DNA of 64,000 nt from Rattus norvegicus (GCF_036323735.1 NC_086024.1:60859924-60923923); one strand, 5' to 3'; counted from the first letter of the stretch, positions 36,401 to 48,667 are shown. Notes: a model not told the origin generated them from the letters alone. Numbers and translations: made by a program.

Positions 36401-37226
36401 GGCTTACGCTCTAAGATCAAGAATTGACAAATGGGATCTCATAAAACTACAAAGCTTCTGTAAGGCAAAGGACACGGTGGTTAGGACAAAACGGCAACCA
36501 ACAGATTGGAAAAAGATCTTTACCAATCTTACAACAGATAGAGGCCTTATATCCAAAATATACAAAGAACTCAAGAAGTTAGACCGCAGGGAAACAAATA
36601 ACCCTATTAAAAAATGGGGTTCAGATCTAAACAAAGAATTCACAGCTGAGGAATTCCGAATGGCTGAGAAACACCTAAAGAAATGTTCAACATCTTTAGT
36701 CATAAGGGAAATGCAAATCAAAACAACCCTGAGATTTCACCTCACACCAGTGAGAATGGCTAAGATCAAAAACTCAGGGGACAACAGATGCTGGCGAGGA
36801 TGTGGAGGAAGAGGAACACTCCTCCATTGTTGGTGGGATTGCAAACTGGTACAACCATTCTGGAAATCAGTCTGGAGAATCCTCAGAAAATTGGACATTG
36901 AACTGCCTGAGGATCCAGCTATTCCTCTCTTGGGCATATACCCAAAAGATGCCCCAACATATAAAAAAGACACGTGCTCCACTATGTTCATTGCAGCCTT
37001 ATTTATAATAGCCAGAAGTTGGAAAGAACCCAGATGCCCTTCAACAGAGGAATGGATACAGAAAATGTGGTACATCTACACAATGGAATATTACTCAGCT
37101 ATCAAAAACAACGACTTTATGAAATTCGTAGGCAAATGGTTGGAACTGGAAAACATCATCCTGAGTGAGCTAACCCAATCACAGAAAGACATACATGGTA
37201 TGCACTCATTGATAAGTGGCTATTAG
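33401..37226 (+). pseudogene. L1 ORF2 (endonuclease/reverse transcriptase), broken
   Basis: ORF2p nicks target DNA and reverse-transcribes L1 RNA. Landmarks: SLISLNINGLNSP at the start; VGDFNTPLSSMDRSW (endonuclease); LPTKKSPGPDGF, GTRQGCPLSPYLFN and FADD (35500-35511) of the reverse transcriptase; and a C-terminal CX3CX7HX4C motif at about 36788-36842. The total of about 1,275 codons matches intact ORF2. Lesions: TAA at 33533-33535, replacing the Glu of the CLQETHL motif (the catalytic Glu of the endonuclease); one extra A in the A7 run at 33711-33717; a 2-bp loss near 33980; TAG at 34264-34266, normally Trp; and a 1-bp loss near 35614. Frame order (2, 0, 1, 1, 0) agrees with these sizes. 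It is non-functional. Confidence 0.95.
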
Positions 37227-37965
37227 CCCAAATGCTTGAATTACCCTAGATGCCTAGAGCAAATGAAACTCAAGACGGATGATCAAAATGTGAATGGTTC
37301 ACTCCTTCTTTAAAAGGGGAACAAGAATACCCTTGGCAGGGAAGAGAGAGGCAAAGATTAAAACAGAGACTGAAGGAACACCCATTCAGAGTCTGCCCCA
37401 CACGTGGCCCATACATATATAGCCACCCAATTAGACAAGATGGATGAAGCAAAGAAGTGCAGACCGACAGGAGCCGGATGTAGATCGCTCCTAAGAGACA
37501 CAGCCAGAATACAGCAAATACAGAGGCGAATGCCAGCAGCAAACCACTGAACTGAGAATAGGACCCCCGTTGAAGGAATCCGAGAAAGAACTGGAAGAGC
37601 TTGAAGGGGCTCGAGACTCCATATGTACAACAATGCCAAGCAACCAGAGCTTCCAGGGACTAAGCCCCTACCCAAAGAGTATACATGGACTGACCCTGGA
37701 CTCTGACCTCATAGGTAGCAATGCATATCCTAGTAAGAGCACCAGTGGAAGGGGAAGCCCTAGGTCCTGCTAAGACTGAACCCCCAGTGAACTAGACTGG
37801 TGGGGGGAGGGCGGCAATGGGGGGAGGGTTGGGAGGGGAACACCCTTAAGGAAGGGGAGGGTGGAGGGGGATGTTTTCCCGGATACCAGGAAAGGGAATA
37901 ACACTTGAAATGTATATAAGAAATACTCAAGTTAATAAAAAAAATATCGAAATAAACAAAAAAAA
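37227..37965 (+). other. L1 3' UTR with G-rich tract, AATAAA and A-rich tail
   Basis: Purine-rich 3' UTR. A run-of-G tract (37799-37838) has at least five runs of three or more Gs, a G-quadruplex-type sequence known from L1 3' UTRs. The end is CACTTGAAATGTATATAAG with AATAAA at 37934-37939 and an A-rich tail interrupted by TCG and C. Confidence 0.9.
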
Positions 37966-37999
37966 GAAATGTAAGTGAATAAAATGATCAATGAAGAAA
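37966..37999 (+). mobile_element. Tail end of the old L1 split by the young L1
   Basis: GAAATGTAAGTGAATAAAAT continues the 3' UTR interrupted at 31575, then becomes A-rich. This shows the older host element. Confidence 0.7.
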
Positions 38000-40900
38000 A
38001 AAGGAAATTGGCATGACTACTTTATATAAGCCCAGAACAGGCAACCACAGTTGCTTTAACTTCAGCATTAAAGGTCATGTCTTTTCTAGAATATAGGATT
38101 CTTTAGCTTTTCTTCCCATTATCTGGTTCTTAATACTCTTGCCTCATTTTCTGCAATGGTTTCAAACCTTGGAGGGGTTAAGATAAATTTCCCCTATAGG
38201 ACTTAGCACTTAACAGTCACTTATTTTCAACATCTGTTTTAGGGAGTTATAGGATTCTTTATTAACTACGACTCGCTGAAGAAGTCTCTTTGATCAGGAC
38301 TGAGAACAGTGTTTGTTTACAGATGTAAACATAAATATTTAGAAGGTCTTTGACACCATGCCCACTTAGCAAAACAACAACAGTAAGTTCCTTACCGTCC
38401 ATGGCCTTTTGACCCTGTTTGCATATAGTACCAATCATGATTTACCTACTATAACTGGTAATCAATGGTTAGTCCCATAACATTCCTGCCAATGCTACTC
38501 CAGTGGTACACCTTGTCAGGCAGGCTGATGATGTCACAGGAAAGATCCACAGTTAGGTAAGGCTGCAGATGACTTTTCTACACTGTTGCCTCAGTAAACC
38601 ATTTACCAGTTTAAAAACTGTCTGTCAAGGATGAGTCTCCAGCTCAGAGCCATCTTGATTTCTCTAACTCACACAAGCAAAACGTGTGCTGTCTTCAACA
38701 ACAAGCTCTGAGCATCAAGCTCAGGTGGGCAACCAACTCCTTTATATGACCGATTCCTGAGAGATGAGAAACCTATAAATCTAGTGGATGTCTGATATGT
38801 TGAAAGTGGACTGAATGTTGTTAATATAGATAATGAGACTTTTAAAATATTGAATGAAAATAATGTAAAGTTAGTCTCAGACTTCTAAAATAAATTCCTT
38901 CCTTACATAATCATTGTTTACAATTAAGGCAGTCTTATTCACCTTACCGGTGCCTTCTTTCTCAATTCACTCTATGTACATCTTTAGCAAAGAAGCCTGA
39001 CATGGCTTCCTTTGCAGAGGAAGTATACAAGGAATCCGCTTTCCCATCATACCTTGCTGCTTTAGAATTAATTCTAGCTGCAATTTGAAGTCAAAGACTG
39101 ATATTATTCCACTATTGTCTCCTTTTCTGTATCCTACTTGTTACATAAGAAAAGCTTGTGTTTCTCTTTTTTTCCCTTCCATTGACAAGAGTTAATACAA
39201 TAGCAATACAGTAGCATTTTTATCAAGTGTATTTCAATCGTTCAATGTTTATAGATTTCTGTTCTCTTCCTCCCTCTCTGTCTCTGTTTCTCTGTCTTTC
39301 TTTCTGTCTCTCTCTGAGTTGTGTGTGTATGCATGTGAATAAGTGCTAGCATATGTGTGTGCACACACTATCAAGCATATTTGCAGGCATGACTTAGATA
39401 CATAAATGCCTGCCCTAATTCCAAGTCCTTCCACATATAAATGTAAACACAATTGTGACAATAAAACATACATTTTATGACCTTGTTGACTTGAAATATC
39501 AGTACTTTTTGAACATTCTTAATAAATAGTTTCATTCATTTTTATATATCCTCATCACATACTCTTTCACAGTGTGAGTTCTACACAAGTCAATACTCTC
39601 TTATTTTACTTTTGGACTTGATATCTATTTTAACATTTTCATACATGAAAACATGGTTTATATTATAATGATCCCAAGAAGAAAAGAGAAATGAGGAGAA
39701 TAATGACACACCAAGTAGATTTCATCTACAGAGCAGGGATGGTTGAGAGAAAACTTGCTAAGATATTCATCAACAGCTGTGTTATCTGCGGCAGTGTATT
39801 GAAATGGCTACTCTGGTTGCAATACTAGAGAAAAGTTAACTAAGATTCCTAGTACAAATACTGAGGTTATGATAGCAAAGCAACTGATGAACCAGCAACT
39901 TCAACCCTACACTCTGATTGCTAAGACTTATTAAATATTAGACCCTAGGCATAATTGGTGTTGCCAAATGGTTTATGAGGGTTTCATAATAGTCATTGGA
40001 TCTATGGCTCACAATTACAATAATCAAAACCATCACTTTTATCATTTAAACCTATATTTATTTTAGTAAATATCCATATGTTTAAGTAAAAATAAAATTT
40101 GATTTTTTTCAGTTATCTAACTGCATTTTGCAATTTTTATTGATATAATTTCTTTAATATAATTAAAGTAATCAGACCTTGTGTTTATAGGACATACAAC
40201 ATGTGCCTGTTATATTATAAATATTTACTTGTCCTTAAATTATTTCTTGTTTTGTTTTATTAACACTTATGTGTGTGCTTTCAATGTTATAGTCATGTTA
40301 ACCCTTTTATATGCCAAGTTAATTCAATCACAATTTTTACCATCTGAGACTCCACTTCTGAAAACATTTTAATGATGGATAAATGTTAACTAATTCTTGA
40401 AGAAATGTGCTTGCAAATGTAAACATAGTTGGTTATATAAGTGAATGTAAATGAAATCTATTTTAGATGTGTCTTACTGCATAAAAATGTCTTCAAGATA
40501 GGAATAGCAAAAGGTTTTGGAAATAGAATGAATGTACACATGAAAGGAATTTGGAACAAAATGAATAGAAAGTTACAGAGAACTAGACTTCATAAAAATA
40601 TGCAGTTTTATTATAAATTTTAAAATATGTTAATTACTCTGAAGGAAAATTATAGAAAAATTGTATATATGTAAACAATCATGATAAAAAGAAAAGTTTA
40701 GAAAAATTGATGGAGAAAAATTACTTATGGGTAGAAAGCATGGAAATTCAAGGCATGATGATTGGGATTTTTACTTTTTTATTTTACTATTCACAATGCT
40801 TGATATATAATAATTATTGAGTATCAAAACTTAATTTTGAAGCATTAAGAAAGCATCAATTAGAAAAATGTAATAATTGAATAGGTTAGACTTAGTGATT

Positions 40901-41594
40901 TTTCCTTGAATTTTGAAGGCTGTTACATATGCCCTGCAATATGTCCTCAGCTTAATATGAAAATTACTTAAATAACCAAGTATTTGAATTTGAGTATCCA
41001 CTCAAAACCCAAGTGATGTTAATACTGTAATCATCTTAGATTAGTTTTATCTAATCGAAATAATTCATCTTTTCCATAATCCTTATCATTTCTAGCCTCA
41101 GATCTCAGAGAAATAAGTAAATGTCTTTGGTTAATAAGCACACAATTAAGTGATTTTTCTGTGCCTCTGAGATCCTAATGACTGGTAGTAAAACTCTTTC
41201 AATTGGGTTCTCTGAGCTTTAGGGGTATTAGGAGAGTGGCTTTCATTTTTCCTACTGCCTTACAGCCTTATCCATACTGTATTGTGGGGGCCTTGGAAGC
41301 AGAATCACATTTACTATATCATCCTGTCTATTCTATTTCTGCAAATGTCTGTCCTTGGACTCATTACCAGTGGTTTCCTAGGATCACTGAATCATTTGTT
41401 TTATAGTATTTTCAATATTTTCATGATAATTTGAATTTTTCACTGTATAACTACAACCGCAGGTTTTGCTACACAATGTTAATAATGTTATCTTAAAAAT
41501 ATCTAAAAGCCTAATTTCAATTTGAGTCATACAATTTATTTTGGCCAACAACAAAAGATAGGAATTGTGTTAGGCATTTAACTTATCAGTATAA
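38000..41594. other. Unique intergenic DNA, no gene seen
   Basis: AT-rich unique sequence with a pyrimidine-rich stretch at 39263-39316. It holds several short frames without family matches (39249-39473, 40181-40372, 40441-40623, 41203-41406). Confidence 0.5.
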
Positions 41595-41838
41595 CTAGGC
41601 TTTCCCATTAGTTTCTTGTCATTCACAATGCTATATGGATAACAAATAATATGTATATACATACACAAGCATATAAACACATACATGCATATGCATACAA
41701 ATGCATAAACGTGTATATAACAATTAATAAAAGAAGAGACCATAAACTTGAAAGAGAACAAGAAGGGGTATATGGGAAGGTTTGGAGGGAGGAACTGGAA
41801 GGGGTAAATGATATAATTATATTATAATCTCCAGAAAC
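41595..41838 (+). mobile_element. Old L1 3' end, plus strand
   Basis: AT/CATA-rich stretch, then CTTGAAAGAGAACAAGAAGG, GGTATATGGGAAGGTTTGGA and AATGATATAATTATATTATA. These are the last about 120 bp of a common old murid L1 3' UTR. The left limit is uncertain. Confidence 0.65.
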
Positions 41839-41842
41839 AAAA

Positions 41843-42590
41843 ATATTTTTATTAAATTATTTTATTATTTACATTCCAATGCTGCCCTCCTTTGCAGTTC
41901 TCTCTCCAAGAGTACTTCACCCCATCACTCCTCCCCTTTGCATCTAAGAGAGTATTCCCTCCCCCTCCCCTTCAACCCCCTCATCCAAGCCCCCACCTCA
42001 CACCCTACCTGAAATCCCCCTTCCCTAGGATTAGGCAAATTCTCTCCCACTGAGGCCAGGCATGGCAGTCCTCTGCTACATATGTGCCAGGATTTGGGCA
42101 TGACCAGCCCATGTATGCTCTTTGGTGGCTTAATCTCTGGAAGCTCCCAGGGGTCTGGGTTAGTTGATACTGTTGGTCTTCCTATAGGGTTGCCATGCCC
42201 TTCAGCTCCTTTTGCCCTTCCATAGGGGTCCCTGACTTCAGTCCAACTGTTGACTGTAAGTATCTGCATCTGTCTCAGTTAGTTGCTAGTCTATCAGCTC
42301 TTAGAGGTCAGTCATATCACTCTACTATCTGAAATCACAACATGACATCAGTAATAATGTCAAGGTTTGGTGTCTGCCCATGGGATGGATCAGAAGTTGG
42401 GCTGGTCACTCTTCCCTTCAACCTGTTCTGCATTGTTGTCCTTGCATTTCCTTTAGGAACAATTTGGTGTCAAAAGTTTTGAAGGTAGGTTGGTGACCCC
42501 CATCCCTCCACTGGGAGCCCTGTCTGTCTACTGAAAGTGGTCTCTTCAGCTTCTATTTCTCCACTGTTGGGCATTTCAGCTAAAGATAGC
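41843..42590 (-). mobile_element. 5'-truncated L1 3' end, minus strand
   Basis: T-rich left edge with TTTACATTCCAATG, then the C-rich tract (41925-42000), CACTGAGGCCAGGCATGGCA, GGGTTGCCATGCCCTTCAGC, CCCATGGGATGGATCAGAAG and GCATTTCAGCTAAAGATAGC. It lies tail-to-tail with the plus-strand L1 end at 41595-41838. A TSD was not resolved. Confidence 0.82.
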
Positions 42591-45500
42591 ATAGAAGATA
42601 TCGACACATTGGTCAAGGAAAATACAAAGTACAAAAGAAATATTTTTCTGTTCGTGTTGTTTTAAATACACCCAAGTACTTTACATTTGCATATCTGACT
42701 CTGGCTTCAAAAGCAAAGTGGATATAATAGGCATTTATTCCGGACCCAGGTCCTCCAAGAAAGCACTCAGAGAGGACTGGCCCAAGAGAGCCCATCATAA
42801 AACCAATGAATATGTCCAAACCAGTCACGCGGGCAATATCTCACATCTCTTACATCAGTTGTTCAAGTGGTCAATTAGCTTAGTAGCAGTAAGTAAAAGC
42901 TTTATTTTTGGTTGTCCCATTATGAAGCTCCCAGTATTCCTAGTGTTAGATAGTTCCAAAGAGAATCAGTTTACTTCATTCTAAACACCTGCAGGTTTGT
43001 TTGCCTTTGGTGGGGTGCAGGGAAGGGACAATGAGGACATTTCTTTCCAGTTTTTACTACCATCATTGAAAAGTCTAGTTAAGGCCTGAGGATAACGTTT
43101 TGAAGTGTGATTTTTGACAAGGACACACATTGACCTATAACTTCCATCGGATTTCGCTAATGCTTTGCTCTAGGACCAGACTATACTTTTCTATATTTGA
43201 CCAAAAATGCATTTCTAAATGTATTTGAGATTACTTTACCCTGAGATTACTTATCTCAACTATTAGGATTTTAACTGATAATGAACTCAGCTATTATTTT
43301 TGTCCTACCTGCATGCTGATAAAAAGTTATTTGTTCTTTGATTTCCCTAAAGAGTTAGTTGAGGTATGGGGAGTGTTTTGAGTGGCCTTTGCTACCTTTT
43401 CCCCTGACTCTCATGGAGCATGGTTTCTTCCCCTCCTCTCTTAGGCAGTGTCTCTAATAGAAACTGTACCTCTTCAGAGGATCTGACTTCTCTTAAATGC
43501 ACCAACTAAAAATCTATCTTCTGGTGGGTGACTCTGTCTCTAGAACAAAGTAGTTTGGAATAGCATCTTTCCTAATGGTTTTCCTGCCTACAACAGAGAG
43601 TGGTGGCTTCCTGAGTTGGCTAATTGCATAAGGCTTCACCAGTCCCTGTTTAGACTCTTCTCTAGTCCTGAGTGAGAGTATAATATTTGCTGCTTTCATT
43701 TATCTATTGTTCCAAGTGCTTCTGGACTACAATGTTCTTTCTTTCCCGATCTTTTGGCAAGAAGGACTCCTTCTCTTTCACATGTTAACCCAATGATTAC
43801 CTCCTACAAATGGTCCCTCATTTCCACAAGCTCCCATACACGGAACCCTTTGATTTCCTGAATGTTGTGATACATAGATGTTGAGTGTGTTCTCCAATTT
43901 GATTGTTGCTCCATGGTGACTGAAACTTTATCAGTCTTGACTATCAGTGTTATCTTCGGCACCTGGAAAGAGACATATTAAACCTATGATACATATTCCT
44001 TTGTGAGTGAAAAAAAAATGACTGAAGACAATCTGGTAATAGCCTTTAGAAAAACAACATCGTATTCTTTACTGTAAGCTTATCATAACCACTATGATGA
44101 TCCAAATTTAAGAACTTAGAAATATAATTTTAGAAAGATTGACTAGCTTATATAATGTAAATTATTTCAGAAGTCATAATAGTATAACTTATTAAAAATT
44201 AATAAATTGAAGATGCATTTTAAAAATAACATTTTGTTATTCCTAATGATATTTACAAGGTCATATAGCAAACATTTCCCACATTTGTTTGCATATGTAT
44301 TATCATCATTATTTAGGTCTGCAAATGTAACTAGGGTTACTGGTTTCAGAAAGCTGGACGAAGGGAATTTGAAATCAAGAATTGGGTTTCACTACATAGT
44401 ATATGTGAGGTCTCAATCTGGTCATTTGATAACATTTAAGATGTTAGATATAAACTGAGGAGGGGCCAGATTCTCGTGGTGCCTCTGGCCTGAGAGACAT
44501 GTGAGATGATTCCAGAACGACTATAGAGTGAAACTTTGGGCTCTGGTGTACAGTGGCCACAAGAAAAGAAAGAGTAAATGACGGAGACTGAAAAGGACCA
44601 GCTAGTGGAAAACCATATGTACAGGGCACAGACAGGTGCAGGAAGGAGCAAATCTGCAGAATCCAGAAGGATGAAGGCGCTGTGAGATAAAACCAGAGCA
44701 GGAAAAGCAGCTTTGGTAGAGCAGAGGATCTTGGGAAGAGAAAAACTTGCACATTGTGGTGAAGTAATGGACAAAGGGCTCTGATTCCACTCCGTGGCAT
44801 GTTTGGTTATAGGGCTGCAGCTCTGTGCTCTTCAAAGGCTCGCCCTCCAGCACATACTAAAGTATTTAACAAATGCTACATTTATGCACCTGCATGAAAT
44901 TGAATTCTGAGTTTAAAAGGGGTGATTTTTTAACATACTGTAGGGTGAGTTTTCGCCTGTGTATGCTAATTTTCTTGGGGTAGGACGGACACGAAGTTCC
45001 CTTGTAGATTTGCTGCAATATTTGGTTCCCAGCAGAACGAAAAGGTGTAGGAGAAGTGGCATGGCAGTTGGTAAAGAGGAAGTCATTGTAACATTCCTTG
45101 TTTCCTGTTGGAAGAGAAAGATTGACATTGCCTCCAGAAGAAGCTCTTCCAGCTGAGACAGCTGAGCTGTTTGTGGGATGTATCTGAGGATATGAATATC
45201 ATATTTTTAAACCACTCTGCTCAGAGACTCTTCAGCTGTGGGTGATTTTAAGAGGGAAGGTTCTCTTCAACCTCCCTTAGTCAATGACTAGTTCCCTAAG
45301 CATGCCCAGTTCTCTGTGACATAAATTCATCAAATTTCTAGAACTAGTTTCCTCAAAGGTACTTTTAGTAGTGTTTCAGTAGGCTTGAGCTAATGGCTAA
45401 TTGACTGAAATAAAGTGTGGTTGGTGGGACACTGGCATATTGTGACCTTGCATTTATATAAAGGGAAAGTAAAAAACCAACTGCTGAGGGAGTTAACACA

Positions 45501-46324
45501 CCTGGGATGGGAATCACAGAGAATAAGTTCTGAGGACAGTCAGTTTGATTCTATAGCTCAGAAAGATTCCGGTATCAAGAACAGCCCTTGTCAAAGTGGA
45601 AAGAGAGAATGCTAGTTGGTAAGATAAATGACAAAGGAGTTAAGTGTAAATAGTTTCCGACATATTTACTTGAGAAGTTTACTTCCTTTTTGAAAACTAA
45701 TGGATAGAGTAGGACCCTAATTAGGGTTCCCTAAGAGTTCTCCAATAGGAGTCACAGGGAGTTGATTGAGATTGGCAGAAGGGAGCATAAATTGATTTGA
45801 TCACTAAAAGGCCTTGCATTTGGGGATGATTTTAAAGTGGAAAATGGTTCCCCAAAGAAAATATATATCACAAGAGAATGAGAGGAAGAGAAGATAAAGA
45901 AAATTGAATGTCCGTCACTGATCAATTATTCAGAATCAATTATGGTTTGCTAGGGAAAGCATGCTGTGCCAAAGCCAAACCAAACTCAAGTAAGCATGAG
46001 GATTAATTACTCTCCTGCTTGCACAGGACTAGAGAAAGGAGCCGATAGGATCTGCCAGCAAAATTGTACTGCTCTCCGGGACCAGAACGAAATTATGACA
46101 CAAGAAGAAAGAAGACGTTTCTTCTGCCAGGTCTTTGTTAGCAACGAAGAGAATTTGAATTTAGTTCTTTAAGAAGGATATCTGTGTATATAATTTCTCC
46201 CAACAAATACTGTCTGCATTAGTCAGAGTTCTCGAGAGAAGCAAAAATCAATGCATGCAATGGTATCCTCATCTGTATTCTTTGATTCTAGTAGGCTTGA
46301 TCATAAAACTACTTAGAAAAAATA
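42591..46324. other. Mostly unique intergenic DNA
   Basis: No recognised L1 or SINE. Overlapping frames on the minus strand at 44436-44853 and on the plus strand at 45966-46172 were examined. None can be assigned to a family. The 45966-46172 stretch is commented on as a possible exon-like or conserved segment. Confidence 0.45.
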
Positions 46325-46650
46325 TGGCTGGAACCTTGAGAGATACTTCAGGTGGTAAAATGTGTTCCAGGCTACTCAAGTTCTCCCGCTCAACCCCGCC
46401 TAGAACATACATTGTAAAAAGCTACATATAGTGGCACATGTTTGCAATCTCAGTGTTGTATAGTCAGAAATGGATAAATGTCTGTGGTTCACTGGCTATC
46501 CAGTGTAGACTATTCAGAGAGCTCCAGGCCAGAGAGAGAACATGTCATAAAGAAAAAAGTGCACTCATGTGCACCTGCACATACATATGCACTTACCCAC
46601 ACAATAACACACACACTCACACACATGCACATAAACACACACAAAGCAGC
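46325..46650 (+). mobile_element. B3/B4-type SINE with CA-rich tail
   Basis: The head CCTTGAGAGATACTTCAGGT and body AGTGGCACATGTTTGCAATC, GGTTCACTGGCTATCCAGTG and AGAGCTCCAGGCCAGAGAGA follow the B3/B4 consensus. The tail is a CA/CACT-rich repeat (46595-46645). Confidence 0.72.
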
Positions 46651-47447
46651 TGTGGTAAGCACATACAAGTTTTTTTCATTATTTATTTAAAACATAGTGT
46701 TAAATCTATTTCCATAATGTTATATGTTATTAACATTATAGAGATTATTTAAAGTACACAGGTAATTAAGCATATACTATATGGTATATGTAAATGCAAT
46801 TTATTTTGTATAAAACTTAGTCATACACAGATTATGATATCTTCTTGGCTTCTAGAACCAATGCACCATTATGTGGAGAATTACTATAGGTCTATCTTTA
46901 TGGAGGACTTTTTGCATGATCTTCTTTCTTAGAGATTTATCTAGTATATAAAACATTGTCTTCCCAAAAGGTATAATCTTTTCTTTGGACAAACAACTGG
47001 GTAACTTACTTTTACTAAGCATACTTGCTGTACCTGCTCAAGGACTAGGTCTAGTGTTATCGATAAGAACTCTTATATTTTGATGACTATTTTACATACT
47101 GTTTTAATCATAAACTATATATAGACACAGCTAAACAGGGCAGAAATTTTGCTATTGTGATGTTAATGAGGAAACTGAATTAACAAAAATATAATTCTTT
47201 AAGGTCATCAAGAACGTTCCTCACAGATCTAAGAAGGAGCAAAAAATACAATTCTTAAATTGTATCTTATAATTTATATCTAACACTATAGATGTCTTAT
47301 TTACAGAAAGTAAATTCATCTAAAAACAAACAATATGATAATATGATCATGGAATTAAAATTAGGTATTAATGTTAGGCAGGTCCAGAAATTTTATCATT
47401 AAATTAGAATTGTTCAATAGTTCTGTCAAAGTACTTTTAATTTATCT
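46651..47447. other. Unique AT-rich intergenic DNA
   Basis: No gene or recognised repeat. Confidence 0.5.
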
Positions 47448-48667
47448 TGAAACATTTTTTTTATTAACTTGAGTATTTCTTATATACATTTCAAGTGTTA
47501 TTCCCTTTCCCAGTATCCGGGCAAACATCCCCGTCCCCCTCCCCTTCCTTATGGGTGTTCCCCTCCTAACCCTCCCCCCATTGCCGCCCTCCCCCAACCA
47601 GTCTAGTTCACTGGGGGTTCAGTCTTAGCAGGACCCAGGGCTTCCCCTTCCACTGGTGCTCTTACTAGGATATTCATTGCTACCTATGAGGTCAGAGTCC
47701 AGGGTCAGTCCATGTATAGTCTTTAGTTAGTGGCTTAGTCCCTGGAAGCTCTGGTTGCTTGGCATTGTTGTACATATGGGGTCTCGAGCCCCTTCAAGCT
47801 CATCCAGTTCTTTCTCTGATTCCTTCAACGGGGGTCCTATTCTCAGTTCAGTGGTTTGCTGCTGGCATTCGCCTCTGTATTTGCTGTATTCTGGCTGTGT
47901 CTCTCAGGAGCGATCTACATCCGGCTCCTGTCCGTCTGCACTTCTTTGCTTCATCCATCTTGTCTAATTGGGTGGCTGTATATGTATGGGCCACCTGTGG
48001 GGCAGGCTCTGAATGTGAGTTCCTTCAGTCTCTGTTTTAATCTTTGCCTCTCTCTTCCCTGCCAAGGGTATTCTTGTTCCCCTTTTAAAGAAGGAGTGAA
48101 CCATTCACATTTTGATCATCTGTCTTGAGTTTCATTTGTTCTAGGCATCTAGGGTAATTCAAGCATTTGGGCTAATAGCCACTTATCAATGAGTGCATAC
48201 CATGTATGTCTTTCTGTGATTGGGTTAGCTCACTCACATGATGATATTTTCCAGTTCCAACCATTTGCCTACAAATTTCATAAAGTCGTTGTTTTTGATA
48301 GCTGAGTAATATTCCATTGTGTAGATGTACCACATTTTCTGTATCCATTCCTCTGTTGAAGGGCATCTGGGTTCTTTCCAGCTTCTGGCTATTATAAATA
48401 AGGCTGCAATGAACATAGTGGAGCACGTGTCTTTTTTATATGTTGGGGCATCTTTTGGGTATATGCCCAAGAGAGGTATAGCTGGATCCTCAGGCAGTTC
48501 AATGTCCAATTTTCTGAGGATCCTCCAGACTGATTTCCAGAATGGTTGTACCAGTTTGCAATCCCACCAACAATGGAGGAGTGTTCCTCTTTCTCCACAT
48601 CCTCACCAGCATCTGTTGTCCCCTGAGTTTTTGATCTTAGCCATTCTCACTGGTGTGAAACATTTTT
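47448..48667 (-). mobile_element. 5'-truncated young L1 (about 1.2 kb) with 12-bp TSD
   Basis: It matches the last about 1.2 kb of the L1 at 31576-37965, in inverse orientation, with very high similarity across the ORF2 end and 3' UTR. The T-rich edge is at 47454-47462. TGAAACATTTTT flanks it at 47448-47459 and 48656-48667; the right copy is followed by AAG, so the cut was TTTTT/AAG, a consensus L1 endonuclease site. The element stops abruptly inside ORF2, as expected for incomplete reverse transcription. Confidence 0.94.
48172..48655 (-). pseudogene. ORF2 C-terminal fragment of the truncated L1
   Basis: The minus-strand text includes IELPEDPAIPLLGIYPKDAP, CSTMFIAALFIIARSWKEP and FVGKWLELENII, then shifts frame before HGMHSLISGY. 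A 2-bp gain near 48238 explains the shift. There is no start and no catalytic domain. Confidence 0.92.

Larger units (their letters stand above)
31576..37965 (+). mobile_element. Near-full-length rat-type L1, with intact ORF1 and broken ORF2
   Basis: It is about 6.4 kb: 5' UTR (31576-32267), ORF1 (32268-33341), ORF2 (33401-37226, broken), 3' UTR with a G-rich tract, and an A-rich tail (37934-37965). GAAATGTA stands at 31568-31575 and 37966-37973 as a short TSD; the cut on the other strand (TTTC/AA) is close to the L1 consensus. It lies in an older L1 3' UTR. ORF1 is open throughout, while ORF2 has two nonsense changes and three frameshifts, so it cannot retrotranspose on its own. Confidence 0.95.

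Noticed and set aside
36140..37075. Several minus-strand frames of 80-112 codons
   Set aside because: They are reverse-strand shadows of L1 ORF2; the sense strand carries the recognisable protein.
37270..37675. Antisense frames of 90-105 codons, also found at 47755-48128 with very similar protein text
   Set aside because: The similarity comes from two copies of the same L1 3' UTR, not from a conserved gene.
44436..44853. Overlapping minus-strand frames of 83-118 codons, considered as a possible gene
   Set aside because: Three frames overlap and none has a known domain; a GC-richer chance stretch is the simpler reading.
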